Below are positions 53,371-60,773 of a stretch of DNA of 64,000 bases, piece by piece (positions within the stretch are counted from its first letter, which is position 1; each line of letters opens with the position of its first letter). Both the position numbers and the translations under genes were made by a program. The stretch spans positions 101,317-165,316 of the forward strand of contig CAYJAZ010000002.1 of the NCBI GenBank assembly GCA_964368455.1, read 5' to 3'. The stretch is from CAYJAZ01 sp964368455. GTDB lineage: Bacteria; Desulfobacterota; Desulfovibrionia; Desulfovibrionales; Desulfovibrionaceae. The notes under the pieces were generated by a model that saw only the letters and a list, made by a program, of their open reading frames with translations, did not search any database and had not been told where the DNA came from.

Positions 53371-53934
53371 TTACTTTTTTTCAACAGTTTTTTCTTCTTT
53401 TTTCTCTTTTTGAGCTGGATCAGGCAAGGTTACATCTGGCAGTTCAGGAAAAACAACATTTTGAGCATTGAGTGATTGGATGACGTCATTTGTGATGTCG
53501 TTTTTTTCGTCGTAAGAAAGCACAGTTTCACTAGCAAAAACAAGTGGGATTTTCTTTTCTGCTCGTATTTGGGCAATTGTTTCGTCAAGAGTTTTTTCAA
53601 TAAGTGAGATAACAAGTTCTTGATCGGCATCTATGAGAGCTTGTAGGCTATGTAAGCCACCTTGTAATTCAACTTGCATGCGTAAAGTTTTTTCTTCCAT
53701 TGGTTCATCAAGAGCATTGATTTTCGCTTCTAAGGCATAGAGTGACTCTTCTGCCATAGATTGAAGTTGTTTTATTCTATCAAAACCTGTTTGTCCAAGT
53801 CCGCTTTCCATAAAGACCTTTGTTCTGTCTATAACAGCAAAGTCTAGGGTGTTTTCTTTTTTTTGTAAGTCACAGCCCATTGTTAAAAATGCTGGGGCAC
53901 AAATGAGTATAAGTAAACCTATAAATTTTTTCAT
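53371..53934 (-). CDS. Periplasmic lipoprotein, OmpH/Skp-like
   Basis: Signal peptide with lipobox LTMGC; mature protein of about 165 residues with two long helices (about 45-135) like the Skp chaperone arms, then an acidic/lysine-rich tail. ATG 53934 is chosen over ATG 53985 because GGAG precedes it and it gives a normal lipoprotein signal. Skp is not normally a lipoprotein, so the similarity may be only coiled-coil; role unknown. Confidence 0.7.
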   Translation of the reverse strand: MKKFIGLLILICAPAFLTMGCDLQKKENTLDFAVIDRTKVFMESGLGQTGFDRIKQLQSMAEESLYALEAKINALDEPMEEKTLRMQVELQGGLHSLQALIDADQELVISLIEKTLDETIAQIRAEKKIPLVFASETVLSYDEKNDITNDVIQSLNAQNVVFPELPDVTLPDPAQKEKKEEKTVEKK

Positions 53935-54186
53935 AAAATTTTCTCCGCTTTTTTCATGATGAAAGACTACACTTTTTTTTATCACAAGGCAAATGCAAAT
54001 TTAAAGCTTAAAATAATAAGAATCTATTAACCTAAATAGTAGAGCTTGCTTGCACATCATATGTTAACTCTATATCTTAGTTTCTTTTTAGTATATTATA
54101 TAATTAGTAGTTAAGTATATATTTCATAAATAAAAAATATTTATAATAGAACTTCTAATATAAAATTTTTTCGGCGTTTTACCTGA

Positions 54187-54228
54187 TTTTGGGCAATTTG
54201 AGTGTTTTTCGACAAATATTGTCCAAAA
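54187..54228 (+). promoter_or_regulatory. Putative upstream activator site for suyAB
   Basis: Inverted repeat TTTTGGGCAAT (54187-54197) and ATTGTCCAAAA (54218-54228), one mismatch, centres about 31 bp apart (three helical turns), 60-100 bp upstream of the -24/-12 promoter. A second weaker pair, TTTGAGTG and CGCTCAAA, overlaps and extends downstream. Position and symmetry fit binding by a sigma-54 enhancer-binding protein. Confidence 0.5.
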
Positions 54229-54289
54229 TAAAAACGGATTGTTCGCTCAAACAGCCATAATTCAATGATATAGCGTATTATTTAATCTT

Positions 54290-54306
54290 TGGCACATGCC
54301 TTGCAT
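54290..54306 (+). promoter_or_regulatory. Sigma-54 (-24/-12) promoter of suyAB
   Basis: TGGCAC-N5-TTGCAT at 54290-54306 matches the RpoN consensus TGGCAC-N5-TTGCW in every fixed position. It lies about 60 bp upstream of suyA. It is the only such match I found in the window. Implies activation by an ATP-dependent enhancer-binding protein, probably responding to a sulfonate. Confidence 0.85.
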
Positions 54307-54367
54307 ACAGAAAGGCATGAAAGTTCAATAACTTTTTCACTGTAAAATATTTCTCAGGAGTTTAGAA

Positions 54368-54655
54368 ATGGCACAAATCGATTTCGTTGTACACGAACAA
54401 GGCGACGGTGTTGGTGTTATCGTAGTTGAAGGCATTAAAGCAGGCCAAGACATCAATGGCTGGATTATGCACGAAAACCTTGATATCAACTTTAAGACAC
54501 TTAATGATATTCCTATTGGCCACAAAGTAGCGTTGAAAGACTTTGCTGAAGGCGAAACTGTATTCAAATACGGTGTTGACATTGGTAAAGTTGTTAAGCC
54601 TATCAAAAAAGGCGAACACTTACACGTTCATAACGTAAAGACTAAAAGGTGGTAG
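54368..54655 (+). CDS. suyA: (R)-Sulfolactate sulfo-lyase, small subunit
   Basis: SuyA is the 90-95-residue SAF-domain subunit related to the N-terminus of altronate dehydratase (UxaA). With SuyB it splits sulfolactate into pyruvate and sulfite in the cytoplasm. The SAF pattern is seen in VGVIVVEGIKAGQDING, PIGHKVALKDFAEGE and KYGVDIGKVVKPIKKGEHLHVHNV. AGGAG lies 8 nt before the ATG. Behind a sigma-54 promoter and next to SuyB. A UxaA-like sugar-acid dehydratase is the alternative. Confidence 0.85.
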   Translation: MAQIDFVVHEQGDGVGVIVVEGIKAGQDINGWIMHENLDINFKTLNDIPIGHKVALKDFAEGETVFKYGVDIGKVVKPIKKGEHLHVHNVKTKRW

Positions 54656-54660
54656 TAGAG

Positions 54661-55821
54661 ATGCAAAATAAAGTTATGGCTTACAGACGTGAAAACGGAC
54701 GCGTTGGTGTTCGTAACCACGTTATTATTCTTCCTTTAGATGATATTTCATTAGCTTCATGCAAAAGCGTAGAAAACAATGTTAAAGGCACTCTTTGCAT
54801 TGAGCACCCATATGGGCGTTTACAATTTGGTGAAGATTTAGAATTACACTTCCGCACTCTTATTGGTGCTGGTTGTAACCCTAACGTAGCAGCTGTTGTT
54901 GTTATCGGTATTGAAGCTGGCTGGACAAACAAAATTGTTGAAGCTATTGCTAAAACAGGTAAACCAGTTGCTGGTTTTGGTATTGAACAAAACGGCGATT
55001 TCAACACAATTTGTGCTGCTTCACGTAAAGCAAAAGAATTTGTTCACTGGGCAACAGAATTACAACGCGAAGAATGCGATCTTAGCGAACTTTGGGTTTC
55101 AACAAAATGTGGTGAATCAGATACAACTTCTGGTATCGCAACTAACCCAACTGTTGGTAACGCATTTGATAAACTTTGGAAAAATGGTAACACATTATTC
55201 TTTGGTGAAACTTCAGAATTAACAGGCGGCGAACACCTTGTTAAAGCTCGTTGCGTAAACGATGAAGTTAAAGAAAAGTTCCAACAAACTTTTGATCGTT
55301 ATGCAAAAATGATCGACGATCACAAAACTTCTGATCTTTCTGATTCACAACCTACTAAGGGTAATATCGAAGGTGGCTTAACAACTATCGAAGAAAAAGC
55401 TCTTGGTAACATCCAAAAAATCGGTAAAGAATGTCAAGTACAAGGTATCCTTGGTATGGCTGAAATGCCTGCTGGTAAAGGACTTTGGTTCATGGACTCT
55501 TCATCTGCTGCTGCTGAATGTGTTACATTGATGGCTGCTGGTGGTGCTGTTGTTCACTTCTTCCCTACAGGTCAAGGTAACGTAGTTGGTAACCCTATCG
55601 TTCCAGTTATCAAACTTTGCTCAAACCCACGTACACTCCGTACTATGGAAGAACACTTCGACGTTGACGTTTCTGGTATCCTCCGTAAAGAACTTACATT
55701 AGATCAAGCTGGCGACAAGCTTCTTGAATGCCTCGTTCGTACAGCGAACGGACGTAACACAGCTGCTGAAGTTCTCGGCCACCGTGAATTCGTTATGACT
55801 CGTTTATACGAATCAGCATAG
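54661..55821 (+). CDS. suyB: (R)-Sulfolactate sulfo-lyase, large subunit
   Basis: UxaA C-terminal-type catalytic subunit, 386 residues, which holds a metal for C-S bond cleavage. Family segments: YRRENGRVGVRNHV near the start, STKCGESDTTSGIATNP, FGETSELTGGEHL, and FPTGQGNVVGNPIVPVIKLCSNP. ATG 54661 has AAGGTGG about 9 nt upstream; an in-frame GTG at 54649 lacks an SD. AAC and GGT codons are frequent compared with neighbours, suggesting high expression. Product sulfite would feed DsrAB/DsrC. Confidence 0.87.
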   Translation: MQNKVMAYRRENGRVGVRNHVIILPLDDISLASCKSVENNVKGTLCIEHPYGRLQFGEDLELHFRTLIGAGCNPNVAAVVVIGIEAGWTNKIVEAIAKTGKPVAGFGIEQNGDFNTICAASRKAKEFVHWATELQREECDLSELWVSTKCGESDTTSGIATNPTVGNAFDKLWKNGNTLFFGETSELTGGEHLVKARCVNDEVKEKFQQTFDRYAKMIDDHKTSDLSDSQPTKGNIEGGLTTIEEKALGNIQKIGKECQVQGILGMAEMPAGKGLWFMDSSSAAAECVTLMAAGGAVVHFFPTGQGNVVGNPIVPVIKLCSNPRTLRTMEEHFDVDVSGILRKELTLDQAGDKLLECLVRTANGRNTAAEVLGHREFVMTRLYESA

Positions 55822-55844
55822 TCTTTTGTAATAATAAAGATATT

Positions 55845-55875
55845 AAGCCCCACTTGAAAAAGTGGGGCTTTTTTT
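55845..55875 (+). terminator. Rho-independent terminator of suyAB
   Basis: Perfect 10-bp stem AAGCCCCACT/AGTGGGGCTT with a 6-nt loop and a T-run, 24 bases after the suyB stop. Confidence 0.92.
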
Positions 55876-56026
55876 GTGCTGTGTAGTAAAAGGAATTCAA
55901 TTAAAAAATCAATGTCTCCTACGGCGTTTTGCTCTTCTGCAAGACGAGTTGAAAAAAAACTTTAATAGTTATAGAATTTAAAAATTAAAATACTTAATTT
56001 CAAAGCTGATATTTGCGAGTTACTGA

Positions 56027-56144
56027 AATTGGCACATCTCTTTTGTCGTCGCAGATAAAAAGGATATACGAAGACAAAGCATACTGATTTTTTGTAAAAA
56101 AAATCGTTGTATGCCAGTTCATTCAAGACGACTTTGTGCCAATT
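56027..56144. repeat. MITE-like element with inverted ends
   Basis: Perfect 10-bp terminal inverted repeats AATTGGCACA (56027-56036) and TGTGCCAATT (56135-56144), with a second inner pair GTCGTC/GACGAC. Inside lies another hairpin, 56079-56114, with GCATAC/GTATGC ends and an A/T-rich arm. A 65-codon minus-strand ORF crosses it but has no RBS and looks fortuitous. Confidence 0.6.
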
Positions 56145-56166
56145 AGCGGGTAAGGCCAAGGAGTTT

Positions 56167-56214
56167 GCAAAGAGGCGAGGCTTAGGGCTGCAAGCCCTAT
56201 TGTCGCTTCTTTGC
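56167..56214. repeat. 48-bp long palindrome
   Basis: Outer 12-bp stem GCAAAGAGGCGA (56167-56178) with TCGCTTCTTTGC (56203-56214), one G-T mismatch, enclosing AGGGCT/AGCCCT. No T-run follows, so a terminator is unlikely. Confidence 0.6.
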
Positions 56215-56292
56215 CCACGCTGGAGGCGAGGGACGAAGCATAAACTAGAAGATTAGTTTAGAATGAAAAGCGAAGAATAACTTAAAAGGCAT

Positions 56293-56430
56293 GGATTGCC
56301 ACGTCGTTACACTCCTCGCAATGACGAGTTGGTAAAGCGATTTTAATGGAATAAATAGTTCTGTTATTGTTATAAATAATAGTGTTAAATCGTCAGTCTT
56401 GACTGAACTTCACTAGACTCGTCATTGCGA
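56293..56430. repeat. REP-like units
   Basis: 56293-56329 repeats the inverted REP core of 33608-33652 (GATTGCCACGTCGTT, then CTCCTCGCAATGACGAG); 56416-56430 is a truncated copy in the other orientation (GACTCGTCATTGCGA). An AATAGTTCT-like sequence lies beside them, as it does beside the 33-kb units. No gene lies between 55822 and 56495. Confidence 0.75.
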
Positions 56431-56495
56431 AAAACACACAAAGTGAATGAATCGGTAATATTTTATATAAAAGGAATTTTTAGCCAAAATCTGTC

Positions 56496-57113
56496 TTAAT
56501 ACGTAGGCACTTCTTGCAAAGAAAGCAAAAAAGGAATAAGTATCGGAACAACAATACTTAAAACAAGGCCAGAAAAGATAGCTACAAGAGCGTATTTTTC
56601 ACCGCTATGTTTAACAACTGGCGGTAAGCAAGTGTCAATAGCAGCGGCTCCGCCAACCATTACAGGTGCGATCTTTCCACCAAATTTAACAAAAATCACA
56701 GAAAATGCTATGCAAAAAAATTCGCGTAATAAATTTGCTACTAATGTAATAGAGCCAAGTTCAGGATTTCCCCATTCTGTGACTAATATAGAAGATAAGC
56801 TGTAGTAGCCGACAGCCGCACCAACGGTTACACCTTCAAGCATTTTCATACCAAGTGGAAGTGCTGCTATACCGCCAGCTATCATAGAACCGCAAAGTAT
56901 TCCAAAGGGCACAAGGAAGATACTTGCCTTCATTTCTCTAAGAATGCGTAGAGCCTTAATATCAAAGCCAACTCCCATTCCTGCGATAAAAAGCATGACA
57001 TAAAGTATGTATAAACTAGCATTGCCATAAAGAATTTGAGGAGCAAGATCGTAATATCCTGCAATTATGCCTAATGCTGCGGCAAGAGTAAGAAAAAAGA
57101 AATCTTTAAGCAT
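56496..57113 (-). CDS. LysO-family lysine exporter, C-terminal part
   Basis: 205 residues, about six membrane helices, matching the C-terminal two-thirds of LysO (YbjE/DUF340), which exports lysine and gives resistance to the antimetabolite thialysine. Family segments: GAAVGYYSLSSILVTEWG and GGAAAIDTCLPPVVK. It starts 1 nt after the stop of the smaller LysO ORF (TAATATG). E. coli LysO is one 299-residue protein; here it is two subunits. Confidence 0.85.
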   Translation of the reverse strand: MLKDFFFLTLAAALGIIAGYYDLAPQILYGNASLYILYVMLFIAGMGVGFDIKALRILREMKASIFLVPFGILCGSMIAGGIAALPLGMKMLEGVTVGAAVGYYSLSSILVTEWGNPELGSITLVANLLREFFCIAFSVIFVKFGGKIAPVMVGGAAAIDTCLPPVVKHSGEKYALVAIFSGLVLSIVVPILIPFLLSLQEVPTY

Positions 57114-57114
57114 A

Positions 57115-57387
57115 TTAATCTAAAGTCTTTAAGAATTTTTTTATGCAGATACCTGCGATGATAGAACCCAAAATAATAGCAAAAGAAAGCAAGAGCGAAC
57201 GTATGCCTACTATATGTAGATTATTCATAATAGTGTCATTGGCACCAACTTTCAAACCGAAGAAAAATAAAAGTGCATAGACAATAATTGTGAAAGCTTT
57301 AAGCATAACACTTTTAAAATTTTCGTATCCTCTTAGAAGTAAACCAAAAGGCACGCCAACAGCAATTAATCCAATTTCTAAAATCAT
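57115..57387 (-). CDS. LysO-family lysine exporter, N-terminal part
   Basis: 90 residues with three membrane helices, matching the N-terminal third of LysO (FGLKVGAND). Translationally coupled to the larger part. Both frames are intact and separated by a clean stop/start, so this looks like a natural split, as I recall from other anaerobes, not a frameshift. RBS weak. Confidence 0.8.
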   Translation of the reverse strand: MILEIGLIAVGVPFGLLLRGYENFKSVMLKAFTIIVYALLFFFGLKVGANDTIMNNLHIVGIRSLLLSFAIILGSIIAGICIKKFLKTLD

Positions 57388-57408
57388 AATAAGTAGACAG
57401 CCTTAATT

Positions 57409-59862
57409 TTAGTCAAAAATACCTGGCAAGAGAAGGTTAAAGGTATAGGTTTGTTCATTTTCTGTATAGCTATAACCAAGTGCAAAAATATAACATTGAT
57501 GCTGGTATGTTGCTACTAATTCAAAAGCATACATGTCATTATCTTCTAAGTCATAATCGTGGATAAGTTTGAGATTAATATTTGAGGTTGGTGTGAAAAC
57601 TAAAGTATTTCTCCACAAGCTCACTTCATCACTTGGATAGATGTTGTCGTTTATTGGACTACTTACAAATTCTTGATAGTCATAATTTGCTGTTCTATGG
57701 CTAAGAGCCGTATTCCAACGAAGATATTTAGACAAAGCAAATAAAGGAACATTTACACCTAAGTCTAATCTTGTAAATTCATTATCATAAGGAGAATAAG
57801 ACGCTAGGGTGTTGAAACTTAAACCAAAGGAAGAAAAGTTTGCTCTTAATGAAATATCTTCAAAAGGTCTATTTTCATATTCGTCTGTATACTTAGTTCT
57901 TTGATCTTCTTGATAATTATAGGCCGCAGATAATGTAAATGTTGCTATATTTTTATAATCAACAGCAGAACTTGTGTCGTATTTTTGTGTGAGTTCGTTA
58001 AAAACTTGCTTTTGTGTAAGAGTTTTTGTAGTGAAGATATTTCTTAAAGAAAGTTCAATTTTATTGGTTGGATATACTCTGTCGTCTATAGTATAGAGAG
58101 GAAGATTTTCTTGATTGATATCTTGAACAAAGGTGTAGCTTAATCTTGGCATAAGCGTATGCCTTAAAGCAACAATTCTGCTTGAAGTTATTTCAGGCTG
58201 ATTGAGATTGAGTGAAGAGGATGCATCTCTTGTTTCTTCGTATAATAAATCGCCTATTGTAATATCTTGTGTTTCTTGAGTTGACTGAATTTCTTCTGTT
58301 TCAGCATCAAATTCCCATACACGTGAAAGAGTTGATACTGCTTCAAGTTCAGCTGTAATAATAGTTGAGTCTATATTGTCAATCGTATCGCTTGTTTGAT
58401 GGCCTGATGCATCAAAAAAAGTATTCTTTGTACCAAAATAATTTCTATAGTTCACACTGCCTTGAGCGAGAAAAGAAACAAAACCGAGGTTAAGCGGAAG
58501 TGAAACTTTTGGTTCTACACTTGCTTTAAAACCAGAATATCCTTGCTCTCTGTAATGATAGCTTGTTTGTGCAGCTGCTTCAAATTGTAAAGGAGTGTTG
58601 AAAACATTAATAGGGTGTAAAAATGCGTCTATAGCAGGAAGCGTTTGCACTGTTGTGTCAGTGCTTAATGGTAAACCATTTTGTCCATATTTTGGATTTT
58701 GTGAATATTTTGCACTTGCAGCAAGTTCAAAAACTCCCCATTTGTTGAAAAGATAAAATTCTGAAACTCTGTCGTTTGAAAGTGGAGCTAGATCTCTTCC
58801 AAAAAATTCAAAGGTATCGTCCTTAGTATTGTCAAAACCTGTTAGGGTAGACTTATAGTCGAGAAGAAAAGAATCGTCAGAAACATAGTCGAGATTGACT
58901 TTATAACGCCAATCGGTTCCGTAGACTCTGCCGTCAGCCATACCTCTTAACCAATAGCGGTTGTCAGCAAAGCCTTTAATGTCATCAGGTTCGTCTAAAT
59001 TAGAAGGGCTTTTTGAAAATAAATAGTCAAAAGCAAGCCATGATTTTTGATAAGCATCAATATTTGCACGATGTTCAGCTGAAAGCATTACACCTGAATG
59101 TTCAAAATAAGAAGCTGTGAAAGTCATGTCTTGAGCTTCGTTGATAGCCCAGAAATAGGGTTGTGAATAATAGATGCCATGCAAGGAACTCACGCCAAAA
59201 TCAGGCTTGAGCAAACCAGATTGTCTAGTCACTTTAGCTGGAAGTATAGCCCAAGGAATAGGCGGAGAATCGACTCCAGCTACATTTAACTGAGTATGTG
59301 ATAAGGTTGCATAGCCGTCGATTTCGATAGTGGCTTCTGTGGCTTTTAGTTTCCATGCTTCATCTGCTGGATCGCAAGCTGTGATCGTAGCATTTTTAAA
59401 GGAATATTTATCGCCAAGATATTTATTTACATGCTCGCCTGTGAAATAGATATGCGGCCCACCCATAAAGATATGTCCATCTTTCAAAAAGCCAGTGTAA
59501 GATTTTAAATCAAATTCAGCTTCATTCGCAGTCAATTCATCTGCACCAAGCTTCACAAAAACATTTTCACGGGCAAAAACCCATTCAGTTTCTGTGTAGT
59601 AACGGGCATAATCTGCTTTAAGGATATCATCACCTTTTTGAATGATAACATTGCCTCGAGCTTCTAAGATAGCACCATCGTCAAGTGTAGAAACAGAATC
59701 CGCTGTGAGTTTCCATTTATTTCTTGTTTCAATCACTTCAATATTTGTTGGTGCTTCTTTAGCATGCACATTTAATGAAGAATGAAAGTTGAAAGGAATC
59801 AATAAAGCGAATAAAAATAATATGGCTTTTTTCGAGAGTTGTCTTTTATAGAGATATTGCAT
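57409..59862 (-). CDS. lptD: LptD, LPS-assembly outer-membrane protein
   Basis: Outer-membrane beta-barrel that inserts LPS with LptE. Signal peptide at about residues 1-32 (LFLFALLIPFNF, VHAKEAP), an LptA-like OstA jellyroll (about 45-170) and a barrel with many amphipathic strands to the C-terminus, ending LLPGIFD. ATG 59862 is chosen over 59958 because the longer frame puts 32 charged residues in front of the signal peptide. 817 residues. Confirms an LPS outer membrane. Confidence 0.92.
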   Translation of the reverse strand: MQYLYKRQLSKKAILFLFALLIPFNFHSSLNVHAKEAPTNIEVIETRNKWKLTADSVSTLDDGAILEARGNVIIQKGDDILKADYARYYTETEWVFARENVFVKLGADELTANEAEFDLKSYTGFLKDGHIFMGGPHIYFTGEHVNKYLGDKYSFKNATITACDPADEAWKLKATEATIEIDGYATLSHTQLNVAGVDSPPIPWAILPAKVTRQSGLLKPDFGVSSLHGIYYSQPYFWAINEAQDMTFTASYFEHSGVMLSAEHRANIDAYQKSWLAFDYLFSKSPSNLDEPDDIKGFADNRYWLRGMADGRVYGTDWRYKVNLDYVSDDSFLLDYKSTLTGFDNTKDDTFEFFGRDLAPLSNDRVSEFYLFNKWGVFELAASAKYSQNPKYGQNGLPLSTDTTVQTLPAIDAFLHPINVFNTPLQFEAAAQTSYHYREQGYSGFKASVEPKVSLPLNLGFVSFLAQGSVNYRNYFGTKNTFFDASGHQTSDTIDNIDSTIITAELEAVSTLSRVWEFDAETEEIQSTQETQDITIGDLLYEETRDASSSLNLNQPEITSSRIVALRHTLMPRLSYTFVQDINQENLPLYTIDDRVYPTNKIELSLRNIFTTKTLTQKQVFNELTQKYDTSSAVDYKNIATFTLSAAYNYQEDQRTKYTDEYENRPFEDISLRANFSSFGLSFNTLASYSPYDNEFTRLDLGVNVPLFALSKYLRWNTALSHRTANYDYQEFVSSPINDNIYPSDEVSLWRNTLVFTPTSNINLKLIHDYDLEDNDMYAFELVATYQHQCYIFALGYSYTENEQTYTFNLLLPGIFD

Positions 59863-60152
59863 CTTTGTTGATACCCTTATGTAGTTTTTATATATGTTAT
59901 TTTCCCAACTATATAATCTAAATCTAAAAAACTCAACTCTTTTATTTGTTAAAATCAAAATTGCAAGCCTTGCTTTTTGCCTTGATAGATGTTAGATATT
60001 TTAAAGAAAAAAACTAGACTTTTAGTTTTGAAAAAAATATTGATTTAATTAAATTAAAATTTTTTCATTTTTTCATTTGTTTTCATATCATATTTTTATG
60101 AAAACATTTTCACATTAATTTTAACACTAACTTTTTTAGGATGGAAATAAAG

Positions 60153-60755
60153 ATGGCGAAAGAAGTTAAAAAAAATTCAGAAGCAAATTATAAATTGTAT
60201 TTTCTTATGTTGGCTTCATTTGTAGCTGGTTTCTTGCTTGCAACAATTATAAATTCTTCAAGTGGGCCTAATGTGCAAAAACAAGCTTTAGGTTCAGGTT
60301 CGAGTATACAAGGCATGAATCAAGACGATCAACTTTTACAACATATTAAAGAAGAAGAATTAAAAGTTCAGCAAACACCAAATGATCCTGCTCTTTGGGG
60401 ACATTTAGGAGATCTTTATTACGACACAAGACAATACCAAAAAGCTGTTGATGCTTACACAAAGTCTCTCGCAATAAAACCAGGCAATCTTTCTTATATG
60501 ACGGATATGGGAACAATGTATAGAGCATTGGATCAATTCGAAAATTCTCTTGCACAATACGATCAAGTTCTTGCTATAAATCCAAAACACGTAAATGCGA
60601 GATTTAATAGAGGTATAGTTCTTATTTTTGATTTAGGCAGAAAGGAAGAAGGCCTAAACACTTGGAAAATCTTAGTAAGCCAAGAACCTAACACAAAAGC
60701 TCCTGATGGTAGGTTGCTATCTGAAATAATAAAAGAAATGGAACAACAAAACTAG
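60153..60755 (+). CDS. Membrane-anchored TPR protein
   Basis: One N-terminal membrane helix (about residues 13-36 from ATG 60153) followed by a linker and three TPR repeats (about 75-180; PALWGHLGDLYYDTRQYQKA, then VDAYTKSLAIKPGN). ATG 60141 has AGG directly adjacent, too close; 60153 has AGGA about 11 nt upstream. Resembles CcmH/CycH-type or NrfG-type scaffold proteins for cytochrome assembly, which would suit the nrfHA genes, but the link is inference. 19 bp before the kinase-like gene. Confidence 0.75.
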   Translation: MAKEVKKNSEANYKLYFLMLASFVAGFLLATIINSSSGPNVQKQALGSGSSIQGMNQDDQLLQHIKEEELKVQQTPNDPALWGHLGDLYYDTRQYQKAVDAYTKSLAIKPGNLSYMTDMGTMYRALDQFENSLAQYDQVLAINPKHVNARFNRGIVLIFDLGRKEEGLNTWKILVSQEPNTKAPDGRLLSEIIKEMEQQN

Positions 60756-60773
60756 TTTATAAATGGATTTTGT

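Noticed and set aside
55962..56159. 65-residue minus-strand ORF
   Set aside because: It lies across the MITE-like inverted repeat, has no RBS and an unusual Phe/Tyr/Cys-rich composition; likely fortuitous.
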